51,440 nucleotides of DNA, from positions 1 through 51,440 of the IMG/VR virus record IMGVR_UViG_3300031951_000237. The stretch is one strand, 5' to 3'. Within the stretch, counting starts at the first letter, position 1; each line of letters begins with the position of its first letter. The notes beneath the pieces are model-generated. The model searched no databases and had not been told where the DNA came from. It saw only the letters and a program-made list of their open reading frames with translations. Both the position numbers and the translations under genes were made by a program. The stretch comes from a virus. Below, piece after piece: positions 1 to 8,680 of this stretch.

Positions 1-177
1 GGTGCTAACGGAACATCTGGTACATCCGGCTCTTCTGGTGCAAATGGTGCTAACGGAACATCTGGTACATCCGGCTCTTCTGGTGCAAATGGTGCTAACG
101 GAACATCTGGTACATCCGGTTCTTCTGGGACCAGAGGAACATCTGGTACATCCGGTTCTTCTGGGGCAAATGGAACC
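1..177 (+). repeat. 45-bp tandem repeat coding for collagen-like Gly-X-Y
   Basis: Near-identical 45-bp units start at 1, 46 and 91 and a diverged partial unit starts at 136. Each encodes GANGTSGTSGSSGAN or a close variant. The first units are almost identical at DNA level, which suggests recent expansion, and the array probably continues to the left of the window. Confidence 0.9.
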
Positions 178-711
178 TTAAGTCTCACAGGAGCCACCAC
201 GAATGGTGTCATAACTTATGATGGAAGTGGATCGAATGCTACTGTTGAATCTAATTTAACTTTTGATGGTTCTTTGCTAAATGTTAGTGGAGACTTGAAT
301 GTTATCGGTTCTTATGACTTTACACATAATCCAACTACTGAATTATCTACTTCAGGTGGTTACGGAGACGTGGTCACGTTTGGTTCAGGAGGTGGTGTTA
401 CATTTAGTTGTTATTATTTTACTTCTGGTAGTGCTTGGTCTCTAAGTGATTCTAACGGAGTTGCAACTTCGACTGGTATGTTAGCTATAGCTTTGGGTAA
501 TACGGTAGCGTCTGGTATGTTACTAAGAGGATATGTTAGAAACGACTCTTGGACCTTTGCTACGGCTTCTGCTGTCTATCTAAATTCTACGGCTGGAGCT
601 CTTTCAAACACAGCTCCGACTGCTGCAAATGATGTAATTAGAATTGTTGGATTTGCTATTAGTAGAACTGTAATATTTTTCTGTCCTGATAATACTTGGA
701 TAGAAATATAA
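1..711 (+). CDS. Tail fibre protein, C-terminal part (5' end outside window)
   Basis: The frame is open from base 1 to the TAA at 709-711, giving at least 236 residues, so the start lies upstream of the window. The first ~58 residues are collagen-like Gly-X-Y repeats (GAN GTS GTS GSS), encoded by 45-bp tandem repeats. They are followed by a beta-rich, Ser/Thr/Gly-rich domain with no recognisable enzyme motif. Collagen-like triple helices in phages typically form fibre shafts ending in a receptor-binding tip, so a distal fibre or adhesin is the natural reading. Three related small proteins follow on the same strand, and a glycosyltransferase cluster lies just beyond on the other strand. The many Ser/Thr in the repeats are possible glycan acceptors, which is inference only. 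Confidence 0.7.
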   Translation, partial: GANGTSGTSGSSGANGANGTSGTSGSSGANGANGTSGTSGSSGTRGTSGTSGSSGANGTLSLTGATTNGVITYDGSGSNATVESNLTFDGSLLNVSGDLNVIGSYDFTHNPTTELSTSGGYGDVVTFGSGGGVTFSCYYFTSGSAWSLSDSNGVATSTGMLAIALGNTVASGMLLRGYVRNDSWTFATASAVYLNSTAGALSNTAPTAANDVIRIVGFAISRTVIFFCPDNTWIEI

Positions 712-715
712 ATTA

Positions 716-725
716 TTTATATATA
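716..725 (+). promoter_or_regulatory. Late-type promoter motif 4 nt before ATG
   Basis: TTTATATATA ends four bases (GAGT) before the ATG at 730. It matches the motif upstream of many genes here. If it is a -10 element, transcription would start at or next to the ATG. Confidence 0.5.
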
Positions 726-729
726 GAGT

Positions 730-1296
730 ATGAGTAGATACAATACATATACACTTCCATTAGGCCCAGTTGATATTACGGCTGATGCTGGTGATCCAGA
801 TGTTAGAAAAGTTATAAGTAGCACAGTTACTGGAATAACAACAAGCTCATTGACTGATGTTTTACTTTATAGTACTCTTGTTCCGGCAGGAACTTATATA
901 GCAAATGAGGTATTGGATATTAGAACTTTAGGTACAAAATCCGCTACTAATAATACTTGCACTCTTAGATTTTGGTATGGTACCACTGCTTCTTTATCAG
1001 GAGCGACTCAGTTAGCTCAGTGTTTATATACTTCAACTTCTCGGTCTCTTCCTCTTCATAGAAGATTGGGTATAAGATCAGCAACTAACAGTACAATAGC
1101 TTTTGATACCACTAGAAGTGCAACAACTGATTTAGCTTTTGGAGGCAGTGAATTAAATGGTAGGAATGGTGAATCACCAGGTGGTATTGATTTGGTATCT
1201 GTTAATTGGCAAAATGATGTTTGGATTCTTGTAAGTGGAGATGTTGATAATGCTTCTGATGTTTTACAGGTTAGATATTTTAAAATAAATAATTAA
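730..1296 (+). CDS. Small tail/adhesin-like protein, paralogue 1
   Basis: This 188-residue beta-rich protein matches no family I recognise. It shares a layout with the next two proteins: an N-terminal NTY.L motif, a central Tyr/Trp-rich strand followed by an S.TNST-type stretch (here SATNSTIAFD), a TDL.F motif and a C-terminal W..D.WI......VDN..D pattern ending in KI.N. It follows directly after the fibre gene and has its own promoter motif just before the start. A role as a fibre-tip or tail-decorating protein is inferred from position and composition only. Confidence 0.5.
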   Translation: MSRYNTYTLPLGPVDITADAGDPDVRKVISSTVTGITTSSLTDVLLYSTLVPAGTYIANEVLDIRTLGTKSATNNTCTLRFWYGTTASLSGATQLAQCLYTSTSRSLPLHRRLGIRSATNSTIAFDTTRSATTDLAFGGSELNGRNGESPGGIDLVSVNWQNDVWILVSGDVDNASDVLQVRYFKINN

Positions 1297-1297
1297 A

Positions 1298-1804
1298 ATG
1301 GGTAAAATTAATACTTTTGAGGTAGCTGGTGCTGTTGGATTTGTTGATGGTGTTACTGTAACTGATTCAACAACTGATGGACAAATAGCTCTTATAGAGT
1401 CATTTTTTATACCAGCTGGTACTTTGAAATCAAATGATGTTATTAATATACAAGGAGTGGTTCAGAGGGCATCAACAAGTGATTCTCAGTATTCTTGTTA
1501 TGTATATTGGAATGAAACTAATGATTTAACAACTCCTATTTTATTGGCTCGATCTCTTACAAATAGTGTGAATGATGACTATTGTCCGATATATAGAACA
1601 ATGGCAATAGTGGATTCCACCACAACTTTAGTTTGGAGTACTAGTCAAACAACTGCAACTGATTTGGGTGATACTGGTGGTGAAGAGACCAACATTGATA
1701 TGACTACAATAACAACTATAAATTGGAACACAGATGGTTATTTAATACTAGCGACTGATAGAGTGGATACAATGACAAAAAGATATTTTGGAATAATAAA
1801 ATAA
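1298..1804 (+). CDS. Small tail/adhesin-like protein, paralogue 2
   Basis: This 168-residue protein starts two bases after the previous stop codon, so the two are probably co-translated. It begins MGKINTFEVAG and keeps the paralogue pattern: IESFFIPAGTLKSNDVI in the first third, YSCYVYWNETNDL in the middle, TATDLGD, then INWNTDGYLILATDRVD near the end. No signal peptide or enzyme motif is visible. The set of three adjacent relatives suggests duplication of a receptor-binding or decoration module. Confidence 0.5.
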   Translation: MGKINTFEVAGAVGFVDGVTVTDSTTDGQIALIESFFIPAGTLKSNDVINIQGVVQRASTSDSQYSCYVYWNETNDLTTPILLARSLTNSVNDDYCPIYRTMAIVDSTTTLVWSTSQTTATDLGDTGGEETNIDMTTITTINWNTDGYLILATDRVDTMTKRYFGIIK

Positions 1805-1811
1805 TAAAATT

Positions 1812-2456
1812 ATGGCGGAAACGAATACATATAGTTTAGGAAAAGCTTGGAATGTAATTAGCAATTGCGCGGCGGTTACTGGCATAACAGCTTCTGGTCC
1901 TGCATTGATAAAGTCAATTGAAGTTCCACCAAATAACTTCGGTGTAGGAGATATTGTGCAAATAGAAGCATGTTTTTCAAAACAGGGTAGTAGTGGTAAA
2001 TATTTCACTGAACTATATTGGAATACATCAGCTACACTAACAAATGCTCGTTTAATTTGCCATGGTACATTAAATCCTACTTATGACGGTGATTATGCTC
2101 CTGCTTCATTTACATATAGTAATATATTTAGAAGAGTTCAAATTGTTAGTTTAACTAATTCTACGAGATCTTTTGATCCATACAATACTTTTAATTCTTC
2201 TACTTTTAGTAGAGGTACTGATTTATTTTTTAGAGACAGAGTTTCAGGTACTGTTGATGATCAGTATCAAATTATTGGAACACAAGAGTCTCTCGGATCT
2301 ATAGATTGGACACACTATAATCAAATAGCTCTTAACGGTGGTTTTATTATTGCTGCTGGGGGTGTGGAAAACTCTAATGATAGGTTAAGGTGTGAGTGGA
2401 TAAAGATAAGTAATTTGACCACAGGTAACTTTACTGTACCAGCTCCTCCTCGTTAA
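1812..2456 (+). CDS. Small tail/adhesin-like protein, paralogue 3
   Basis: This 214-residue protein is the largest of the three paralogues. It starts seven bases after the previous gene. Shared blocks include IKSIEVPPNNFGVGDIVQI, YFTELYWNTSATLTNARLI, SLTNSTRSFD, TDLFF and IDWTHYNQIALNGGFIIAA followed by VENSNDRLRCEWIKISN. It has an extra loop around residues 135-165 and a Pro-rich tail. Its stop codon shares the 4-nt TTAA at 2453-2456 with the stop of the convergent gene. The function is unknown and a structural role is inferred. Confidence 0.5.
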   Translation: MAETNTYSLGKAWNVISNCAAVTGITASGPALIKSIEVPPNNFGVGDIVQIEACFSKQGSSGKYFTELYWNTSATLTNARLICHGTLNPTYDGDYAPASFTYSNIFRRVQIVSLTNSTRSFDPYNTFNSSTFSRGTDLFFRDRVSGTVDDQYQIIGTQESLGSIDWTHYNQIALNGGFIIAAGGVENSNDRLRCEWIKISNLTTGNFTVPAPPR

Positions 2457-2824
2457 TATTTTTGATAAGACTTCTCTTCTACAAATAAAGATCCATATTT
2501 TATATTAATTTCTTTTTTAATTTCAGCTCTTTGATCATTTGTGAAATAAACTAATCTTGCGAGTTCTATAAAATTTTCGTCAAATTCTTTATTTCTTTCC
2601 TTATCTCTGATATCATCTTCTATTATCCAAAGTTTTTTATTTATAGAAACTAATTTTTGATAGTCAATTTCTTCGATTTTTAATTGATTAAAAACTATAT
2701 TATTCAGATAAATAAATTCTTTTTCAATATTTTTCAATTTTTCATTATTTGTGATATTTTTCATTTTTATATCTAATATTGATAGTTTATCAACTATTTC
2801 ACCAATTGAAACTTCTATTTCCAT
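2453..2824 (-). CDS. DUF6165-family protein
   Basis: This 123-residue helical protein begins with an MEIEVSIGEIVDKLSILDIK stretch and ends with an acidic IEDDIRDKE block, an FIELARLVYFTNDQRAEIK segment and a terminal GSLFVEEKSY. This pattern matches the DUF6165 family, which commonly sits next to glycosyltransferases in bacterial and phage surface-glycan loci. It lies five bases after the heptosyltransferase-methyltransferase gene in the same operon, so it probably assists glycan transfer. Its biochemical role is not known. Confidence 0.6.
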   Translation of the reverse strand: MEIEVSIGEIVDKLSILDIKMKNITNNEKLKNIEKEFIYLNNIVFNQLKIEEIDYQKLVSINKKLWIIEDDIRDKERNKEFDENFIELARLVYFTNDQRAEIKKEINIKYGSLFVEEKSYQKY

Positions 2825-2829
2825 TTTTA

Positions 2830-4632
2830 TTAATAATTTTTTATGTGTATAATTACTTCTGTAAAGTATTCTAAAAAGTGATCATTGAATAAGTCCCATT
2901 TTACATTGTATCCATCTAAAGAATAAACCTCGTAGTTTGGAAATTGAACTAATATTTCATCTCTAAACTTTCTAAATTTTTCCTTTAAATTATTTCCCAA
3001 GTGCCATTCTCCAGAAATCTTACTCACATTACTTTTAATCCATTCAATATTTTTTGAATTAAAGATGTCATATTCACCACCTTCGCAGTCCGTTTTTAAG
3101 AAGTCAATTTTATTAATATTATATTTTTCAATCAGGTCACTGAATGAAATACATTCCATTTTTTGTTGTCCTCCGTAAATATAATCACCATCGGTTATTC
3201 CTGTTTCATCGGATATTCCCAGCTTCAAACAGGTGGATGAAATATCTTTCATATTTTCCAATAAAGTATCAAATTCCACATCGCTTGGTTCTAAACAATA
3301 CACGTGTTTAATTTTTTCACCAGCTGAGTAAGGAAATGGACCTACTGAACTTCCAATATCCATAACAACATCACCTTTTTCAATTTGAAAAAATCTTTCA
3401 TAAATTTTGTCTTCAAATATTTCTTTGATAAGTATTTCTTTTTGATTCAAATTATCTTTCATCCATCCCCATTCGAAGTTATTTAATTTATCAATACTTT
3501 TGATTCTATTGATTACCATTTGACCGGTAATCTTTTTGTGACATTCAAATTGTCTGTCGGTTCCTTTATGGACAGGACACCAATTCCAGTCGCCTTTATC
3601 AAATCTAAACTCACTTTTATTCCAACATCCAGAACAAACACTTCTATCAATAATTCTACTACAGTTTGATTGAAATTCGTGGTCTGATGTTGTAAAATTA
3701 GAAATCATGACAACATGTTTTCCTAATGCCCATGACAACCATGAAAGTCCACTCGATAAACCAATCATAAACTCACTGTGGTGAATCACATTCATTGTAT
3801 ATTCTATGCTAGTATCTAATAAATTTTCAACTCCGTAGTATTCTACCGAATCTTTTGATATATTTACGACTTTGTATCCAGATCCGTTTAGATAGTTTAT
3901 AACTTCTTGCCATCCAGTTAGATTATTCCAGTATTTAAGACCAGATGTTGAGTGTGGTGCAATAACTACATATTTTTCTTTATATGGATTTTGACCAGGC
4001 ACGAAGTCAATTTCAGGTTTAATTTCTTTAAATTCTAATCCTAATATATTAGAGGCCGCTTTTTGTAAAGGTATTGTATTTGGTTCTTCCGGCTCTTTGT
4101 CTTTATTCCAGAACCATCCTAAAACATACATAGCATAAAGGTTATGAACTACAACTCCTGGATCTATAAACTCTATTTCAGGATAAGAATTCCTAAATAA
4201 TTTATTCCAAAATGTTGATGTGATTACATGACAATTCCATTTTTTTCTAAATTCATCAATATAAGGCATCCAAGCGATAGTGTCTCCTAATGAAGATGAA
4301 TCCATGCTTATATAGACTCTTTTTCCTGTGCAGTCATAATTAAATTCTATTAACTTACCTGAGTCATCAACGACAATTCTCCATTTCTCAAAATAGGTTT
4401 TACTTGGAGATGCCCACATTCCTGAACTTAAATCAGTTTTATAAACTAAATTATTTTCTCCATCAAAGAAAAAGACTGGATACTTTTTCTTTGAATTACC
4501 AACAACTTCAAAGAATGCCTTTTGAACAAAGTGTAGATTAAATGAAACGTTGTCTTCAATTGTTTGTTTTTTTATTAACTCAGTTGAGTTAAACTCATCA
4601 ATATATCTTTGTTTAGTTTCTTTTGAATTCAT
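2830..4632 (-). CDS. TibC-like autotransporter heptosyltransferase fused to FkbM methyltransferase
   Basis: This 600-residue two-domain protein has N-terminal residues ~1-375 matching the bacterial autotransporter heptosyltransferase family. Diagnostic stretches are ISMDSSSLGDTIAWMPYI (about 108-125), HSTSGLKYWNN, and GLSSGLSWLSWALGKHVVM. Four cysteines (C333, C336, C352, C364) with GDWNWCP correspond to the iron-finger of TibC-type enzymes. Residues ~405-600 form an FkbM-type SAM methyltransferase with the SAM loop DIGSSVGPF (425-433) and DCEGGE (515-520). Enzymes of the first family O-glycosylate serines in repetitive adhesins. The adjacent fibre repeats are therefore an attractive substrate, though this is inference. 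The fusion of the two domains is unusual. It overlaps the upstream glycosyltransferase by four bases. Confidence 0.8.
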   Translation of the reverse strand: MNSKETKQRYIDEFNSTELIKKQTIEDNVSFNLHFVQKAFFEVVGNSKKKYPVFFFDGENNLVYKTDLSSGMWASPSKTYFEKWRIVVDDSGKLIEFNYDCTGKRVYISMDSSSLGDTIAWMPYIDEFRKKWNCHVITSTFWNKLFRNSYPEIEFIDPGVVVHNLYAMYVLGWFWNKDKEPEEPNTIPLQKAASNILGLEFKEIKPEIDFVPGQNPYKEKYVVIAPHSTSGLKYWNNLTGWQEVINYLNGSGYKVVNISKDSVEYYGVENLLDTSIEYTMNVIHHSEFMIGLSSGLSWLSWALGKHVVMISNFTTSDHEFQSNCSRIIDRSVCSGCWNKSEFRFDKGDWNWCPVHKGTDRQFECHKKITGQMVINRIKSIDKLNNFEWGWMKDNLNQKEILIKEIFEDKIYERFFQIEKGDVVMDIGSSVGPFPYSAGEKIKHVYCLEPSDVEFDTLLENMKDISSTCLKLGISDETGITDGDYIYGGQQKMECISFSDLIEKYNINKIDFLKTDCEGGEYDIFNSKNIEWIKSNVSKISGEWHLGNNLKEKFRKFRDEILVQFPNYEVYSLDGYNVKWDLFNDHFLEYFTEVIIHIKNY

Positions 4633-6467
4633 ATTTCTTCTAATTTTTTTATCATTTTATTTAGTATTGGTAAGTTTTTTTCGCCGTGTATGAATAGTAA
4701 GTTTTCTTTTTTTGATGGAATTCGTAACCATGAATCTACTATTACATCTTTGTCAGAAAAACCAATTTCTGAATATACTCTATCAATCGTATCTAAAGTT
4801 CCATTTACATAAATACAAGGTAATCCGTCTAATATTTTCTTTTTATATAAAAGACAATTTAAAATAGTTTCTTCGTTATAAGGAGCAAACCATTCGTTAT
4901 TTTCTAATATTATTGGATTTTCACACATATCGGACCACTCTTGTAAAAAATCTAAAGTATTTTTACCAGCGATAAAATAACCTGTTTGTCTATATCTTTC
5001 TCTAATTTTCTGATCTATATCATACAATTCACAAACTGGATGCTCTAGTGTATTTGTTAAGTCTTCTTTAGTTTCAGCTCCTCCTCTCCCGTTGTAAAAA
5101 AGATAGTCATATACTCCTTCTACAAAGTATGGATATTCTAAATATTTAGGATACATTGAAAAGATGTTATCAACATATTTAGTAGCAATTGAATCGCTAT
5201 CTACATATGCGACTGTTTCTACATATTTTTCTAAAACATCTTTGACTACTTTTGGTCTTTGTATTAACATTTTATAAATGTTAGAGTTTCCTCTATTTAT
5301 GTAAAAGTTATCACCAATAGTGTTATACATTTCGGAATCCACTTCTAAATCACATATCCAATTTATTGTATGGCAGTTTTCTATATCTAAAACTCTATCT
5401 GAATTCATCAGATAGACATAAATTGGGTGATTACTTGATTTTCTTATTGATTCAGCACATAATTTCGATATTTCAAAGTATTTTTCATTTGAATAAAGAA
5501 CATATCCAAATTTATGTTTAGAATTTTCCTTTATTATATTTTCTAATAATTTTGAGTCTTTATTAGTATCCCCTTTCAAGAAATGGCAATTTTGTTCATT
5601 ATTATAGATTCCACAATATGTCTGTAAGTTGAACATTAGTATCGGTATATCATAACAGAGAGTTTCTTTTATGACGAGTGGATTTAATTCAAATCGTGAA
5701 GTAAAAAGAAACACATCACATGCTTCAATAAAGTTTTTGACATCTGATCTTTCTCCCCAAATTCTACAATTATCTGGTTTATTTTCAATTACTGGACCCC
5801 AATAATCTTGAAAATTACCCGCTAAGTTACCTACAAAATGAAATTCGTAATTTTTGTCTAAAAAATGTTTAGCAATTTCAAATGCGTATCCTTGATTTTT
5901 TCCGGAAGTAAATAACCCAACATTTAAGACGTGTATTTTATTAGGGTCAAGTCCTAATTCGACTTGAGATTTATATTTGTTTCGACTTTTTTTATCAATT
6001 GGATATTCGATGACCGTCGAATCCACTCCTAAATGTTTGTACATTTCTAATGACCACTGAGATACAAATGTAAATTTATCTGGAAGATATCTTTTAAGTC
6101 CGGAATTGTTATGAGAACTATGAGTTGTCTCTATTATTTTCCAATTTCTTTCACTGCAATAAATCTTTTTAAGTATCTCTTCTTTAATGAATGTTTCGGA
6201 TATCTCTTCAATTAAAATTAATTCTGGTGATAATTCATCAATAATTGAAATTATTTTTTCTTTATTTTCATAAAGTGGAATAAAGTTATCGCCAAGTATT
6301 TCGATAACAGCATTTCTTTGAACAACAAAATCTGATGATAAAAAATCATATTCTATACACCAAATATCATAGGTGTCTTTTAAAATTTGTATTTTATTTA
6401 GAGTGAATTGTGGAGCTCCTCCTGTTGAAAAGTGAGAAGAAATTATTAAAAGTCTCTGTTTCATCAA
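4629..6467 (-). CDS. Bifunctional glycosyltransferase (GT4 plus GT-A domain)
   Basis: This 612-residue protein has an N-terminal GT-B domain of GT4 type (about 1-315). It shows a glycine-rich opening (SSHFSTGGAPQ), NVGLFTSGKNQG around 182-193, and an E-x7-E catalytic pair at E260/E268 within SRFELNPLVIKE. The C-terminal domain (about 320-610) looks like a GT-A enzyme with YVDSDS around 421-426 as the metal-binding DxD. Two different transferase folds in one chain suggest addition of two sugars in sequence. It is the first gene of a three-gene minus-strand operon and overlaps the next by 4 bp. The substrate cannot be deduced; candidates are the phage fibre or host surface glycans. Confidence 0.75.
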   Translation of the reverse strand: MMKQRLLIISSHFSTGGAPQFTLNKIQILKDTYDIWCIEYDFLSSDFVVQRNAVIEILGDNFIPLYENKEKIISIIDELSPELILIEEISETFIKEEILKKIYCSERNWKIIETTHSSHNNSGLKRYLPDKFTFVSQWSLEMYKHLGVDSTVIEYPIDKKSRNKYKSQVELGLDPNKIHVLNVGLFTSGKNQGYAFEIAKHFLDKNYEFHFVGNLAGNFQDYWGPVIENKPDNCRIWGERSDVKNFIEACDVFLFTSRFELNPLVIKETLCYDIPILMFNLQTYCGIYNNEQNCHFLKGDTNKDSKLLENIIKENSKHKFGYVLYSNEKYFEISKLCAESIRKSSNHPIYVYLMNSDRVLDIENCHTINWICDLEVDSEMYNTIGDNFYINRGNSNIYKMLIQRPKVVKDVLEKYVETVAYVDSDSIATKYVDNIFSMYPKYLEYPYFVEGVYDYLFYNGRGGAETKEDLTNTLEHPVCELYDIDQKIRERYRQTGYFIAGKNTLDFLQEWSDMCENPIILENNEWFAPYNEETILNCLLYKKKILDGLPCIYVNGTLDTIDRVYSEIGFSDKDVIVDSWLRIPSKKENLLFIHGEKNLPILNKMIKKLEEI

Positions 6468-6501
6468 TAAATTATATTGTCAATAAAATAAAAGTTTCTT
6501 T

Positions 6502-6512
6502 TTTAATATATA
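6502..6512 (+). promoter_or_regulatory. Late-type promoter motif TTTAATATATA
   Basis: This is an exact copy of the recurrent TTTAATATATA motif, with its last base four bases before the ATG at 6517. The spacing predicts a leaderless or nearly leaderless transcript. Confidence 0.55.
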
Positions 6513-6516
6513 CTCT

Positions 6517-7281
6517 ATGAAATTGACAAAATTCTTTGAGTTTAAAAGAGGAGCTTTTACTCCAATTAAGTCATTTAGGATTCAAAATGAATTACCTTCA
6601 AAGTTGTGGGATAATTTTGAATTGGACGGTGATATTAAAAAACAGTTATTACAAATTGCTCAGGATTTCTTTGAAGGAACTGAAATAAAAACGGATGTTG
6701 TTGATATAGTTTTATGTGGATCTCTGTGTAATTATAATTGGTCTGAAAAATATTCAGACTATGATTTACATATAACTATAGATTATAAAAATGTTGATGA
6801 AGACTATGATTTAGTTGAAAAACTATGTGATTATGCTAAGAAAATTTGGAACCAACAACATGATATTAAAATAAAGGGTTATGAGGTTGAGGTTTGTATT
6901 CAGGATGATGCAATTATGCGTGATGAGTTAAAAACCGGAAAAATGGGAGGAGTCTACTCATTGATGAATGATAAATGGGTTAAAAAACCAGAAAAAGTTG
7001 ATTTTAAACCAAATGAGAGAATGATTAAAGAAAAATCTAAGACTATTATAATGTCTATAGATGATATTGAATCCGATTCTAAAGAAAAGGACTTTGATGA
7101 ACTAGAACCAAAGATAAAAAAGGTTTGGAAAAAGATAAAAAGTTATCGACAAAGTGGATTAGATTCCGAAAGTGGTGAATTTTCATTGGGTAACTTAGTA
7201 TTTAAGTTACTAAGAAGAAATGGATATATCGGAAAAATCATGGAAATGAAAAGAAAATTATACGACAAACAATTTAAATAA
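6517..7281 (+). CDS. Nucleotidyltransferase-fold protein with capsid-targeting-like N-terminus
   Basis: This 254-residue protein carries a polymerase-beta-type nucleotidyltransferase signature. LCGSLCNYNW has G68/S69, followed by SDYDLHITI with D81 and D83 as the metal-binding pair; a third acidic residue is likely in VEVCIQDD. The helical C-terminal half is Lys-rich. The substrate (protein, tRNA or small molecule) is not evident. The N-terminus MKLTKFFEFKRG is a variant of the short MK..K.FE leader shared by about ten proteins here. It heads a three-gene run (6517-8625) with 1-2 base gaps or overlaps, and its promoter sits just before the ATG. Confidence 0.65.
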   Translation: MKLTKFFEFKRGAFTPIKSFRIQNELPSKLWDNFELDGDIKKQLLQIAQDFFEGTEIKTDVVDIVLCGSLCNYNWSEKYSDYDLHITIDYKNVDEDYDLVEKLCDYAKKIWNQQHDIKIKGYEVEVCIQDDAIMRDELKTGKMGGVYSLMNDKWVKKPEKVDFKPNERMIKEKSKTIIMSIDDIESDSKEKDFDELEPKIKKVWKKIKSYRQSGLDSESGEFSLGNLVFKLLRRNGYIGKIMEMKRKLYDKQFK

Positions 7282-7282
7282 T

Positions 7283-7978
7283 ATGGATATTAAAATTTCA
7301 GAAATACAAGAACTATTTAAAGAGATATTCGAGGAAGAAGAGGGAATTGCTTCTTCCGTAGAGATAGTTTATGAGATGTCACCAGATGAAAAGTTTTATA
7401 AGATGGTGATATCTATTCAGGGTTTAGAAACTGAAGATGTTTCTATTATACATACAAAGTACATATTCAAAGTTGATTTAAATAAAAAAAATCTAATTGA
7501 GAATTCTTTTATTTACTTATATGATATAAATTGTGTTTATCACAAAATTGAGTTTGAAAATGTATTAGATGTTAAGAAGAAAATTGAAGATATCATAGAC
7601 TCAAATGATTTTGGTCAAGATTTACAAATTCTTTCAGACTTTATTGAAGCACCCGCTATGTTTTTAAATTACTACATGCGTAGAGCAAAAATCACTGACT
7701 ATTCGGTCTTTGATGTTGAGTATCAACCAAAGTTTAAAACAACTCCTTGTGATGAAACCACATTTGACTTTAAAATCAACATAAATAATAACTATAATAT
7801 GGAGTTGTCAATTTCTAAGGTTGATAAAACAAGTGAGGATGAAATAGACATATATAAATACCAATTTCGTTTTATGGATGAGATAGAGACGTTTGAAACA
7901 GACACTCTTAAAAACCTGCACTTCTTTATTGGTGACCATGTCGCTAAAATATTAGATAAAAAACTTAAAAATAAATAA
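7283..7978 (+). CDS. Hypothetical protein
   Basis: This 231-residue acidic protein matches no family I recognise. It has no signal peptide, membrane segment or catalytic motif that I can identify. It starts one base after the previous stop, and its last base is the first base of the next start codon, so it is translated with its neighbours. The region around 145-230 alternates strands and acidic turns. It lies between the nucleotidyltransferase-fold gene and another unknown, upstream of the portal. Confidence 0.6.
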   Translation: MDIKISEIQELFKEIFEEEEGIASSVEIVYEMSPDEKFYKMVISIQGLETEDVSIIHTKYIFKVDLNKKNLIENSFIYLYDINCVYHKIEFENVLDVKKKIEDIIDSNDFGQDLQILSDFIEAPAMFLNYYMRRAKITDYSVFDVEYQPKFKTTPCDETTFDFKININNNYNMELSISKVDKTSEDEIDIYKYQFRFMDEIETFETDTLKNLHFFIGDHVAKILDKKLKNK

Positions 7979-8625
7979 TGAAATATTTACATAAGTTTTT
8001 ACAACATTTAAATGAATCTCAGGATATAACAGATCTTTCTAAAGAAGAGTTAGATGAGATGTTACTTCCTATAAAGGATTTGGATATTGAATATTCTTTT
8101 CAGCCACCAAGAACAATCACAGAAGGTGAATATGAGGGATATACTTCAATGAATATCATATTCAGAAATTCATTTAAAACTGGACCTATGGGTGGTTACA
8201 CCGAAATGATAATTGATGATAAGTTTTGGGAGTTTTTAGATGAACTTATATCTTTTAAAAATCGTTTAGAAAGTGTCCAGGTGTCAATTAATACTAGTTG
8301 GAAATGGGGTATTGTCGTTTGTTTTATTCAAAATGCAAAAGTAGAAGGCGATTTATTCAAAGTTCAAAAATTGTACAATGAAATGTCCAAAAGGACAAGT
8401 GCTGCAAAAAGTGATTTTGTAAATGGTATTGTGAAAAGATTAAATAAAGAAGAATTTAAAATTACTGTAAATTGTAATGGTTTTGGACCTGGTAGTTATA
8501 CTGATAGAAAGTGGAATGGTCTTTTTAGGGGAATAGATTTCTCTGATTTCGATGTTGAGAAAAATATAACAGAGGACCGATACGGTGATAAACAGGCAGA
8601 GATTACAATAACTATTAAAAAGTAA
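7978..8625 (+). CDS. Hypothetical protein with possible capsid-targeting N-terminus
   Basis: This 215-residue protein has no recognised domain. It begins MKYLHKFLQHLNESQD, which resembles the T4 internal-protein leader MKTYQEFIAE. The LNE|S step fits the gp21-type cleavage rule (Leu or Ile, any residue, Glu). The C-terminal half contains an alternating-polarity beta-like stretch (KITVNCNGFG and QAEITITIKK). The start overlaps the previous stop by one base. The next gene is the portal, which supports a link to head assembly. Confidence 0.55.
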   Translation: MKYLHKFLQHLNESQDITDLSKEELDEMLLPIKDLDIEYSFQPPRTITEGEYEGYTSMNIIFRNSFKTGPMGGYTEMIIDDKFWEFLDELISFKNRLESVQVSINTSWKWGIVVCFIQNAKVEGDLFKVQKLYNEMSKRTSAAKSDFVNGIVKRLNKEEFKITVNCNGFGPGSYTDRKWNGLFRGIDFSDFDVEKNITEDRYGDKQAEITITIKK

Positions 8626-8646
8626 TTTCTGGAGGAATATCAAAAA

Positions 8647-8657
8647 TTTAATATATA
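8647..8657 (+). promoter_or_regulatory. Late-type promoter motif upstream of portal
   Basis: TTTAATATATA lies 23 bases before the portal ATG, followed by an AT-rich leader without a Shine-Dalgarno sequence. Confidence 0.5.
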
Positions 8658-8680
8658 TCACAAAATTTTAGCATTTTTAA

